29,406 nucleotides of DNA from IMG/VR virus record IMGVR_UViG_3300042907_000027, positions 1 to 29,406 of that record; one strand, 5' to 3'. The notes beneath the pieces are model-generated. The model ran no database searches, had not been told where the DNA came from, and was given only the letters and a program-made list of their open reading frames with translations. The number at the start of each line of letters is the position of its first letter. Position 1 is the stretch's first letter. This DNA is from a virus. Both the position numbers and the translations under genes were made by a program. Shown one piece after another: positions 7,914-14,419 of the stretch.

Positions 7914-9103
7914 CAGTAGGTTCCGCCCTGAATCGGATCGAGTCCAATAGCTACTTGTGCAGCCGCTTGCGTGGCGGCAGTAAAGATTGCAATACCTGTT
8001 GAGGTCCCGCCTAGGTTAATCAGTGCGTTTCCTGCCGTAGTGGCCCCGGTGCCTCCGTCAGAGACGCTGATAGGAACGGCCACGCCGCCGGTATCTGCAG
8101 CAACCACGTTGGTGCCGTCGGAATACAAGATGGCTCGTGAGCCTTGGTTGATAGCCGTACCTGCAGCAATAGAGGTCTTAATAGTTAGAGTATACGGGCC
8201 GGTCGTGCTGTTGGTCACCCAGTATTGCTGGACTGTTTGCGGCACGATGACCGTACGGTTGCCAGTCAAGGCGCCAGTGAAGTTGTAGGCAATGCGGTTT
8301 AGCTCGCTGCCAGACAAGACGTAGTTGCCTGTTCCAGCCACGCTGATTGACGTGTAGTCAAATGCAAAGACTGGTGACTGACCGTAGCCAAGGGTGTAGA
8401 AGTTGTTACCATCGGTAAAGATAATAGCAGAATCACCGGGCTGGAAGCTTAGGCTAGAAGAACCATTGATCGTCTGGGAGCCAGGAGGATCGACGACAAG
8501 TGCTCCGGTACCTTCATTGCGAAGCTGCAGGAACCAGTTGTCGCCAAGCGTACCGGCTGCGTCAGAAGTAAGGGTACCTGCTCCACCATTCCAGATGAAT
8601 GTCTTGGCACGATCATCGGTGCCCGCTGTGTAGTTGCTTCCAAAGAACGTGACAGGCATGGCCAAGGACAAGAGTGACCCAATGGCCACCAAACCAGTTC
8701 CAGCTAAAGACGCTGCATTCGCAGTTGATACGGCCGCCCCATATTGGAATGCAAGCCATGTGCCACCAGCCGTGGTGTTGTCAGTCAGGTAGATCTGCCA
8801 GACTTGGCCGGCAGTAGGAGCTGCAATTTGGGTGCCGCTGTTGTTCCTAATGATGAAGGAATTTGACCCAACGTTGTTGAACAGGATGGTCTGGCCTGTA
8901 GAAGCTTCCAGGGCGCTAGGCAGGGTCAAGCTCCAAGGACCTGAGGTGGCCGTGACATCCATGATGCCAGCAATCAAGTCAGTCGATGGGGCAGTCTCCA
9001 GGGCCCAGTCATACGTGGTGTTAGCTGTCAAGCTGACTGCAGCGTAGCTGATCTCTGCAGGAGAGATGTTGCTGCCGCCAAAGATGTTGGTGTAGACGGT
9101 CAT
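7913..9103 (-). CDS. Beta-rich virion/tail protein with repeated modules
   Basis: A 396-residue Thr/Gly/Ala-rich protein beginning MTVYTNIFGGSNISPAEISY, with GAGG upstream of its ATG. It is built from recurring beta modules: strands around GQTILFNNVGSNSFIIRN and GTGALVVDPPGSQTING are each followed by a W/F-containing closing element (GQVWQIYLTDNTTAGGTWLA; GDSAIIFTDGNNFYTLGYG). A later SRAILYSDGTNVVAADT resembles the same closing strand. The end carries ISVSDGGTGATTAGNALINL, typical of phage fibre or baseplate-attached proteins. I recall this architecture next to gp10-like genes in aquatic podoviruses, annotated only as structural. It probably decorates the tail or anchors fibres, which is inference from order and composition. 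Confidence 0.8.
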   Translation of the reverse strand: MTVYTNIFGGSNISPAEISYAAVSLTANTTYDWALETAPSTDLIAGIMDVTATSGPWSLTLPSALEASTGQTILFNNVGSNSFIIRNNSGTQIAAPTAGQVWQIYLTDNTTAGGTWLAFQYGAAVSTANAASLAGTGLVAIGSLLSLAMPVTFFGSNYTAGTDDRAKTFIWNGGAGTLTSDAAGTLGDNWFLQLRNEGTGALVVDPPGSQTINGSSSLSFQPGDSAIIFTDGNNFYTLGYGQSPVFAFDYTSISVAGTGNYVLSGSELNRIAYNFTGALTGNRTVIVPQTVQQYWVTNSTTGPYTLTIKTSIAAGTAINQGSRAILYSDGTNVVAADTGGVAVPISVSDGGTGATTAGNALINLGGTSTGIAIFTAATQAAAQVAIGLDPIQGGTY

Positions 9104-9104
9104 A

Positions 9105-9758
9105 TTAGGCCTCGTTTCTTACTGCACCACGGTCAAGGACCTTGCTCATGTCTTCACCTTGCAGCGCTTGTGCTGCCGATGCGTACATGGTTTGCCAGAC
9201 TGGGATGCGTTCGTCGTTCTTCAGGAATGGAGTAGCTTCCAACAAGGTAGCATAGAGCAACAAGTTTGGAGCATACTGGGTAAGCCAGTTGGTCTGAGTG
9301 TTCTCATCCAACAAGGCAGGCAATTCGTAGTACAGAATCTCAATTGGGTAAGCAGCGTCCGGAGTTGGTGCAATGATCCAATTGGTGTAGTTATAGTCGG
9401 CATAGAAGACAGGCTCGTCAACTTGCGTCTCGTCAGGCCAGTAGCTTCTGACGTATTCATATCCGCGCGTAAACAGTTGTTGTCTGGTATTGTTACCAGT
9501 CCCTGTTCCGATGTTCATTGAGATGGTGTCGCGCCAGCGGTCGGGCTTGGCAAGGACTGCTACGCCAGCTTGCAAGGTCGTGACAACAGCCACCTGAAAG
9601 CCCTGAATCTTGAGGTCGCGGCTGATGCGGCGTTCTGCAAAATTGATCAGGCTAGGAATCTGTGCAAAGACAAGCGGGTCCGTGACCAATGAAGCACCAC
9701 GTTCCAGGTAGCTGCGGACGTCGTTCTGCAGCGACGTAAAGGTCATTGCTTGTGGCAT
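9105..9758 (-). CDS. Head-tail adaptor protein (phage gp11 / SU10-adaptor-like)
   Basis: A 217-residue mainly helical protein. Near the N-terminus SLQNDVRSYLERG, then IPSLINFAERRISRDLKIQG, match the helical start of gp11-like adaptors, which form the ring joining portal and tail hub. The middle is beta-rich (YEYVRSYWPDETQVDEPVFY, IEILYYELPALLDENT). The C-terminal helix NLLLYATLLEATPFLKNDER is also typical. The ATG overlaps the endolysin stop (TAATG), with AGAGG upstream. The gene immediately precedes the beta-rich tail protein and the gp10-like hub, the expected neighbourhood. The family assignment is from motif memory. The window also holds a gp4-like neck protein at 18962-19948, so the two probably occupy different ring positions. 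Confidence 0.75.
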   Translation of the reverse strand: MPQAMTFTSLQNDVRSYLERGASLVTDPLVFAQIPSLINFAERRISRDLKIQGFQVAVVTTLQAGVAVLAKPDRWRDTISMNIGTGTGNNTRQQLFTRGYEYVRSYWPDETQVDEPVFYADYNYTNWIIAPTPDAAYPIEILYYELPALLDENTQTNWLTQYAPNLLLYATLLEATPFLKNDERIPVWQTMYASAAQALQGEDMSKVLDRGAVRNEA

Positions 9759-10096
9759 TAGACGTTCCTCTCAAAGTGCGGGCAGTCCACCAGGCTCTTG
9801 AAATTGCCGCCCCAACGGTTTTTGGGGTGCAGGCTTTCCCAATAAGCTCCTAATGGCGCCAAGATTGTTTTATCCCAGATGATCTTACCGTCTTTGAAGA
9901 AGTTTAGGTCAATTGCGCAGCGTTTTAAATGGATCGAGTCCATGGTCTTGCTGCGTCCGGTCTTGACATAGATGGCTTGCTGTTCAGGAGTGCGCTGCAA
10001 TTCTCCACCGGTCACCATGAAGCCTTGCTCCGTAGCGTACTGGATCAGCTTGCAGGCATCTAACAAGAATGCTGCTTGTTCTTGGCTCAGGCTCAT
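9758..10096 (-). CDS. Endolysin, peptidase M15 (VanY / L-alanyl-D-glutamate peptidase-like)
   Basis: A 112-residue zinc peptidase predicted to cut peptidoglycan stem peptides. The zinc ligands are His56 and Asp63 in SIHLKRCAIDL (pattern SxHxxxxAxD) and His107 in DCPHFE. Asp104, three residues before His107, matches the spacing of the catalytic aspartate in the T5 endolysin (D-x-PHFE). The N-terminal helix (QAAFLLDACKLIQYATEQG) and the substrate-side element TGGELQRTPEQQAIY are also standard for short phage M15 enzymes. There is no signal peptide or separate cell-wall-binding domain, so release would depend on the holin. The start overlaps the holin stop as ATGA, forming a holin-endolysin pair. 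Confidence 0.9.
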   Translation of the reverse strand: MSLSQEQAAFLLDACKLIQYATEQGFMVTGGELQRTPEQQAIYVKTGRSKTMDSIHLKRCAIDLNFFKDGKIIWDKTILAPLGAYWESLHPKNRWGGNFKSLVDCPHFERNV

Positions 10097-10602
10097 TTTT
10101 TCCTCATTTCTGCCAGCTTCTCAACTGTGCGTCCACCAAAATAAGCGCCCATGATCAACATTCCCCAATTGCCAAGCAAAGTGACGTAGGATTCGTTGGC
10201 GTTGTATCCAAAGGCAGACATCATGGCAAACAAGAAGTAGCCCAGGAAAATGGCTATGAGAGACATGGGGCGGATGTTCTTGGACAGCCAGGAGTCTGAC
10301 GACATGTCAGCTTCCCAGCGGTCTGTGATATTGTCGGCATCGTTTTGAGCTGCCTTGGCCAGTAAGTCAAGCTCTGCCAGCTCCATCTTGGCCTTTTCAA
10401 TGCCAAGCTCCAGGAGCCGCTCTTCATGGTCATATTGCAGCTGACGCAGCTTGGCCACGTCTTCAGGTGTGGGGCTGTCTGGAATCTTGACACCAAGGGT
10501 GTTTTCTACTACTTCCTTGCCTTTGGCTTGGATCGCAGATGACAAAAGACCCAGGCCATTTTGAGCCAGGGTCCCTAGTAAAGATGCAACTATTGGTATC
10601 AT
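10093..10602 (-). CDS. Holin, three-segment GTA-holin-like type
   Basis: A 169-residue membrane protein. The N-terminus (MIPIVASLLGTLAQNGLGLL) is hydrophobic or amphipathic. A long charged helix follows (about 45-100), then two membrane segments at about 113-132 (MSLIAIFLGYFLFAMMSAFG) and 141-157 (TLLGNWGMLIMGAYFGG). WxSKNIRPMS before the first segment and GAYFGGRTVEKL at the end are characteristic of the 3TM holin family known from gene transfer agents and phages. It would form the inner-membrane lesion that releases the endolysin encoded immediately downstream. The ATG has AAGGAT upstream and overlaps the stop of the preceding small membrane protein (ATGA). Confidence 0.88.
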   Translation of the reverse strand: MIPIVASLLGTLAQNGLGLLSSAIQAKGKEVVENTLGVKIPDSPTPEDVAKLRQLQYDHEERLLELGIEKAKMELAELDLLAKAAQNDADNITDRWEADMSSDSWLSKNIRPMSLIAIFLGYFLFAMMSAFGYNANESYVTLLGNWGMLIMGAYFGGRTVEKLAEMRKK

Positions 10603-10748
10603 TTTTTATCCTTTTCTTCCAGGTTTTTTAAGACCTTTTCAATTCGAGCCTGATCACGTTCGGCTTGTTTTTGCACCTTCAAGATGTCAAAATACAGCAT
10701 GGACATGATTGGAAGCAGCAGGCAAACAAGGAGCATCAACAAGGCCAC
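10599..10748 (-). CDS. Small single-pass membrane protein; start uncertain
   Basis: A frame ending at 10599 encodes one strong hydrophobic segment (LLMLLVCLLLPIMSMLYFDI) followed by a charged helix (VQKQAERDQARIEKVLKNLE). The frame is open back to an ATG at 10877, but that would overlap the preceding gene by over 120 bases and add a polar stretch that does not look genuine. More plausible starts are GTG at 10748 (used here, 49 residues), ATG at 10736, or an ATA at 10757 that forms an ATAG overlap with the preceding TAG. No good Shine-Dalgarno decides it. Lying directly before the holin, it could be a lysis accessory or antiholin-like protein. The function is not known. Confidence 0.65.
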   Translation of the reverse strand: MALLMLLVCLLLPIMSMLYFDILKVQKQAERDQARIEKVLKNLEEKDKK

Positions 10749-10753
10749 TGCAA

Positions 10754-11281
10754 CTATGTATCCCGATTCAGGTAGATTGCGTACATCAGGGCCCAGACCT
10801 CCAGAATCACCAGCAGCACGGCTCCAAGAACTAGTGCGTCGTGCTGCAATCTGTCTATCATTTGCTGTCGTTGCCATTTTCTCTTCCGTTCAGCTATCAC
10901 CTCTTGTTTGATCTCTTCATCATGCTTTTTAGCAAGCCTTGCAAATTCTTCCTCGTACCTTGACCAGACGGCGCCCAAGGCAGGGTCTGTATGGTAGATC
11001 AAGAATTCACGTAGCTCCACTGCCTGCCGCTCAAGTTCAATCTGGTTGAACACGTTTTCAAGAGCTTGCGCCTTGAGCGATTTTTCCTTTGGCGGGTTTA
11101 ACTTGTCGCGCTTGACTTCCTTTTTTACTTCTTCCTGCGCCTCAAAGAACTGCCCGATAAACCCTGAAATCTCCTTTGTTATCTTGTAAAGGTCTGACCC
11201 TGTAGCTTTTGCATCCTTGTAAAGAGCAATCCCTTGCTTGATACCTGCAATTGCGGTAAGGGCAAGGGTGATCGGCTCAAT
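10754..11281 (-). CDS. Coiled-coil/transmembrane phage protein, apparently with an ATT start
   Basis: The frame is open for 175 residues from immediately after the TAA of the preceding gene, with which it is in frame. The first codons read ATT GAG CCG ATC ACC. With ATT initiating, the product begins MEPITLALTAIAGIKQG, which looks like a true N-terminus and resembles a family I recall from phage genomes. The first ATG (11051-11053) would delete the first 76 residues, and no ATG, GTG or TTG occurs in frame earlier. Domains: N-terminal helical region (1-30), charged coiled coil (about 45-145) with ELREFLIYHTDPALGAVWSR, and one C-terminal membrane span at about 149-171. A lysis-related or virion-membrane role is possible. 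The alternatives, stop readthrough or a start at 11053, remain open. Confidence 0.7.
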   Translation of the reverse strand: MEPITLALTAIAGIKQGIALYKDAKATGSDLYKITKEISGFIGQFFEAQEEVKKEVKRDKLNPPKEKSLKAQALENVFNQIELERQAVELREFLIYHTDPALGAVWSRYEEEFARLAKKHDEEIKQEVIAERKRKWQRQQMIDRLQHDALVLGAVLLVILEVWALMYAIYLNRDT

Positions 11282-11506
11282 TTACAGCCCCAAGAGTTTC
11301 TTGACAAAGTCCGCAGCGACGCCTGGTCCAAGCAACACGGCAGCAATGACAAAGTACAAGAGGTATTCAACTCTAGTCATACGCTTGGAACCCTCATCAA
11401 AGCGGGTCTGAATGACCTCATACCGCTGGGCGCAAATGGCCTCATGAACACTCAAACGCTTGTCGGTCTCATTGGCTAACTCGTGAACCGCTTCCATGTC
11501 GTTCAT
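11282..11506 (-). CDS. Small membrane protein with a C-terminal transmembrane helix
   Basis: A 74-residue protein with a charged N-terminal helix (residues 1-46, including VHELANETDKRLSVHEA) and one membrane segment at about 47-64 (VEYLLYFVIAAVLLGPGV), then ADFVKKLLGL. The start is set by an ATGA overlap with the preceding 50-residue gene. Similar small phage proteins are known near lysis genes, but I cannot name a function. Its position ahead of another membrane protein, a short membrane peptide and the holin makes a lysis accessory role reasonable. Its stop is followed at once, in the same frame, by the next open reading frame, so a readthrough fusion is a formal possibility. Confidence 0.75.
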   Translation of the reverse strand: MNDMEAVHELANETDKRLSVHEAICAQRYEVIQTRFDEGSKRMTRVEYLLYFVIAAVLLGPGVAADFVKKLLGL

Positions 11507-11655
11507 TCCTGTACTGGTTGCTCAGGGGCAGCAGTCTGCGCTTGAGCTTCTTTTTGAATGGCGTCTACCAGCTGAAACACATCCGCATAGGGTCGCGTTC
11601 CAAGGTACTGCAAGATGCCGTTTACAAGGTTGGTTGAGAGTTTGATGTCGTTCAT
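11503..11655 (-). CDS. Small 50-aa phage protein between fibre and lysis genes
   Basis: A short gene that is easily missed. It encodes MNDIKLSTNLVNGILQYLGT, then RPYADVFQLVDAIQKEAQAQ and a short acidic tail, 50 residues in all. It is supported by perfect tiling: its ATG overlaps the upstream stop as ATGA (11652-11655) and its own TGA overlaps the next ATG as ATGA (11503-11506). The sequence predicts two amphipathic helices with the pattern LVNxILxYLGTRPYAxVFxLVxAI, which I recall from small proteins at the same place in other phages. The function is unknown. No membrane segment or catalytic motif is visible. Confidence 0.75.
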   Translation of the reverse strand: MNDIKLSTNLVNGILQYLGTRPYADVFQLVDAIQKEAQAQTAAPEQPVQE

Positions 11656-11996
11656 GCTGTCTCCAATGCGTTCCAAGATTGAGTTTCTTCATTCCATGCG
11701 TACGGGCCGCCCTCTGTCGGCATAGCCACAGGAGCCTCCCACAGGCAAGTGTCCTCATTAAGCAGCCAAGAGGCAAAAGGCTGTGGCGGAATAAACGCGT
11801 CACGTTGCTCGTCATAGGTGTATCCAATGCCTGCGTAGTTCTTACGCAAGGGCCTGTCTTCTGGGTGTTGACCGCCATGTGTGTTGTATGAAGTCTGCAC
11901 CCATCCATGACCAAAGATGCCACTATCTATGACATCTTGTTCGGCAACGATGACCTGAACTACTAACCCGTTTTCTACTTTTGCAAAGTGTGACAT
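11652..11996 (-). CDS. Conserved small phage protein associated with tail fibres
   Basis: A 114-residue protein with AAGGA upstream of its ATG. It begins MSHFAKVENGLVVQVIVAEQ and contains WVQTSYNTHGGQ, LRKNYAGIGYTYDEQRDAFI and PPQPFASWLLNEDTCLWEAP, ending in a Trp-containing segment. This string of motifs is one I recall as recurrent in aquatic phages, usually beside tail fibre genes and without assigned function. Short beta strands separated by aromatic residues suggest a small beta-domain, perhaps a fibre chaperone or cap. The gene sits directly after the glycine-rich adhesin and overlaps the next small gene by ATGA. The role is inferred from position only. Confidence 0.8.
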   Translation of the reverse strand: MSHFAKVENGLVVQVIVAEQDVIDSGIFGHGWVQTSYNTHGGQHPEDRPLRKNYAGIGYTYDEQRDAFIPPQPFASWLLNEDTCLWEAPVAMPTEGGPYAWNEETQSWNALETA

Positions 11997-12004
11997 GATT
12001 TTCC

Positions 12005-14410
12005 TTAAAAAGTAATTGTTCCAGATGAAGTGAATGTGTAAATGTAGTTACCACCACTTGTTGTAAATGTTGGTGAACCAGTTGTTGATTTTGCGGGAGC
12101 AAAAGAAGTTGAGTAGGAAATAATCACAATACCAGAACCGCCTGCTGGTGAAGTTACTGTTTGTGCGCCACCAGAGCCGCCACCTGTGTTGACACCACCA
12201 GCCGCTGAACCGGAGCCAGTAGACGAGCCAGTTCCGCCGCCACCAGAGCCGCCAGACACAGTTCCCGTTCCACAGCTACCGCCTCCGCCTCCTGCGTATG
12301 TTACCGATGAGCCTGAAATGCTTGACGCAGTACCGTTACCGCCAGCGCCGCCTGTAGTGCCAGATGCGTTACCGCCCGTTGCGCCAGCACCGCCACCTCC
12401 GCCACCACTTGCGGCACTGCCATTACCGCCGCTGTTGCCTTGGCTTGGCGATGTAGAGGGTGTGTTGCCAGCCGCACCAGCGCCACTGGCGTATGAACCA
12501 CCGCCACCAGAGCCGCCAGCATTAGCCGCACCAGCAACCGCACCCCCGCCGCCGCCTGCTGATGTAATGGTAGAAAATACAGAATCACTGCCGTTGGCGT
12601 TTGTAGCGCCGCCGCCTCCGACAGTTGCCGTGTAGGTCGTGCCAGATGCTACGGATAGCGTTCCCGTTCTAAAACCGCCCGCTCCTCCGCCACCGATATA
12701 AGCACCGCCGCCGCCAGCAACAACCAGATAACTGACCGATGAAGGTGCTTGACCTGACAAAGAACCGCTAGATGTAAACGTGTGAATTGTGTTGCCGCCA
12801 GAAGTAGTGACCGTTCCACCAGTAAACTTTTGCGGGGAGGTGTAAGAGATGATGACTACGCCAGAGCCGCCAGCACCGCCATTTTGGTTTGCGCCAGCAC
12901 CACGACCACCGCCACCGCCACCGCCTGTGTTGGCTGTGCCAGCACTTCCTACGGTGTCACCTGAAGCGCCGCCATTACCGCCGCCGCCAGAACCACCAGT
13001 GCCAGTTGGAAGGTTACTGTTTGTTCCGCCACCTCCACCACCTGCGTAAGTTCCACTGCCTAAAGCCGCAGATACAGTTGTACCAGCGCCACCATTACCA
13101 CCAGATGTGCTGGCTGTACCATTTGCACCTACAGCCCCTGCGCCGCCGCCGCCGCCACCAGTGTTGATAGCACCTGTGCCGCCCGTGTTTCCTTGACCAG
13201 AAGTTCCAGCCGCACCAGATGCGCCTGCACCACTGGCGCTACCTGTTCCGCCTCCACCTGAACCACCAGTAAGAGGCGCGGCGTTAGTGCCTGCGGTGCT
13301 TCCAGAGCCGCCGCCACCGCCGCCAACCGCTGAAGTGGAAACTGCGGTAAAAGATGAAGCAGTGCCACTTGTTCCAGCAACCGAAGCAGAAGTGCTACCC
13401 GCACCTCCAGCCCCTACCGTAACCGTATAAATTGAATTGGCATCTAGTACAAGTCCAGAGCCAGTAAGTAAGCCACCAGCACCGCCGCCGCCCGAACCGT
13501 TTGCAGTTCTACCTGCACCAGCACCACCAGCCACTACCAAGTAACTTGCCGTCACAGATGACAAGGGGCTAAGTGCGCCAGAAGATGTGAATGTGTGAAT
13601 GAAGTTACCGCCTGATTGGGTAACAGTTCCACCACCAAATAATTGTGTTGCGCTTGTGTAGGAAATGATGACGATGCCTGAGCCGCCTGCGCCAGAAGCT
13701 TGACTAAGTCCACCGCCACCTCCACCGCCACCAGTGTTTGCTGTTCCAGCAGTTCCAGCAGTTGAGCTATTGCTTCCAGTGCCACCCCCTCCTGTGCCAG
13801 CCGCTCCAGAAGTGGAGGTTGCCCCGCCGCCACCGCCGCCAGCGTAAGTTACAGAAGCGCCAGAGATGGAAGATGCCGTGCCTGCTCCACCAGCACCGCC
13901 AGCGGCGGCAGATGGAGCGGCGCTTCCTGCGCTTGTCGCACCACCTCCACCACCACCATTTGACTGTGAGCCGCCAGTTGGTTGAAAACTGTTTCCTCCA
14001 GAAGTTCCTTGACCGCTTGTGCCAGCTCCGCCAGAGTAAACGGTGGTTTGGTTATTGTTTACGCCGCCACCGCCGCCAGAGCCGCCAGAAAGGCCAACAG
14101 AGTTACTGCCCCCACCACCTCCACCGCCTACTGAGGCGGTTAAAGAACCAAATTGTGAATTGGAACCATTACCGCCTTGACTTCCGCTATTCGTTCCTGC
14201 AGCGCTACCGCCTGCGCCAACAGTCACTGTGTATGAGAGAGTTGGGTTAAGCGATGTAGTTCCAGTTAAGTACCCGCCAGCGCCGGCACCTCCACGCCAA
14301 CCACCTCCACCTCCACCAGCCACCACAAGGTAGCTAGCAGTGACGGACGATAAACCTGTCCACCCGAAAGCAGCTAATGCAGCAGCACCAATCTTGGATA
14401 AACGAGGCAT
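12005..14410 (-). CDS. Glycine-rich tail fibre adhesin with three tandem modules
   Basis: An 801-residue protein, extremely rich in Gly, Ser, Ala and Thr, with AAGGAT before its ATG. After a 20-residue leader (MPRLSKIGAAALAAFGWTGL) come three copies of a roughly 250-270-residue module. Each opens with SSV-(TA)-SYLVVAGG, passes through many GGGGGG and GGSGGGG runs and TVTVGAGG/YAGGGGG strands, and closes with GIVIISY followed by a beta hairpin ending HTFTSSG or YTFTSSG. This matches the phage glycine-rich domain and resembles the polyglycine-II sandwich of the T-even-like adhesin gp38. The likely role is receptor binding at the fibre tip. It follows two fibre genes. Its complement reads as Pro-rich frames, which are not genes. 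Confidence 0.85.
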   Translation of the reverse strand: MPRLSKIGAAALAAFGWTGLSSVTASYLVVAGGGGGGWRGGAGAGGYLTGTTSLNPTLSYTVTVGAGGSAAGTNSGSQGGNGSNSQFGSLTASVGGGGGGGSNSVGLSGGSGGGGGVNNNQTTVYSGGAGTSGQGTSGGNSFQPTGGSQSNGGGGGGATSAGSAAPSAAAGGAGGAGTASSISGASVTYAGGGGGGATSTSGAAGTGGGGTGSNSSTAGTAGTANTGGGGGGGGLSQASGAGGSGIVIISYTSATQLFGGGTVTQSGGNFIHTFTSSGALSPLSSVTASYLVVAGGAGAGRTANGSGGGGAGGLLTGSGLVLDANSIYTVTVGAGGAGSTSASVAGTSGTASSFTAVSTSAVGGGGGGSGSTAGTNAAPLTGGSGGGGTGSASGAGASGAAGTSGQGNTGGTGAINTGGGGGGAGAVGANGTASTSGGNGGAGTTVSAALGSGTYAGGGGGGTNSNLPTGTGGSGGGGNGGASGDTVGSAGTANTGGGGGGGRGAGANQNGGAGGSGVVIISYTSPQKFTGGTVTTSGGNTIHTFTSSGSLSGQAPSSVSYLVVAGGGGAYIGGGGAGGFRTGTLSVASGTTYTATVGGGGATNANGSDSVFSTITSAGGGGGAVAGAANAGGSGGGGSYASGAGAAGNTPSTSPSQGNSGGNGSAASGGGGGGAGATGGNASGTTGGAGGNGTASSISGSSVTYAGGGGGSCGTGTVSGGSGGGGTGSSTGSGSAAGGVNTGGGSGGAQTVTSPAGGSGIVIISYSTSFAPAKSTTGSPTFTTSGGNYIYTFTSSGTITF
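12008..12742 (-). repeat. Glycine-rich adhesin module 3 of 3
   Basis: Residues 557-801 of the adhesin. It opens with SSVSYLVVAGGGGAYIGG, lacks the TA pair seen in modules 1 and 2, contains a unique Cys in GGGGGSCGTG, and ends the protein with YTFTSSGTITF. It is the most divergent copy. Confidence 0.8.
12743..13561 (-). repeat. Glycine-rich adhesin module 2 of 3
   Basis: Residues 284-556 of the adhesin. It repeats the module 1 framework (SSVTASYLVVAGGAGAG at the start; GVVIISYTSPQKFTGG and HTFTSSGSLS at the end). The variable Gly-run linkers differ in length and residues, as expected for diversified binding loops. Confidence 0.8.
13562..14350 (-). repeat. Glycine-rich adhesin module 1 of 3
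   Basis: Residues 21-283 of the 801-aa adhesin. The module opens with SSVTASYLVVAGGGGGG and closes with GIVIISYTSATQLFGGG and HTFTSSGALS. It includes TVTVGAGG and YAGGGGGG strands separated by Gly runs. Boundaries are set by the recurrence of SSV...SYLVVAGG. Confidence 0.8.
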
Positions 14411-14419
14411 TTTTTATCC

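Noticed and set aside
10749-10877. ATG at 10877 as the start of the small membrane gene
   Set aside because: It gives an overlap of over 120 bases with the preceding gene and a polar extension unlike the rest of the protein, in an operon where overlaps are normally 1-7 bases.
11522-11923. Minus-strand 133-residue frame overlapping the 114-aa and 50-aa genes
   Set aside because: Out-of-frame shadow; the overlapping 114-aa and 50-aa genes are supported by ATGA junctions and recognisable motifs.
12186-13049. Plus-strand Pro-rich open frames of about 60-150 residues
   Set aside because: They are exact complements of the Gly-codon runs of the adhesin gene (GGN reads as NCC), lack ribosome sites and oppose the direction of every other gene.
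13738-14250. Plus-strand 170-residue His/Arg/Gln-rich frame
   Set aside because: Antisense shadow of adhesin module 1; low-complexity composition arises from the repeated CCNCC pattern.
12005-14410. CRISPR-like or microsatellite repeat array suggested by repeated ccgccgccacc runs
   Set aside because: The runs are irregular in spacing and stay in one reading frame as glycine codons; there are no constant direct repeats with unique spacers.
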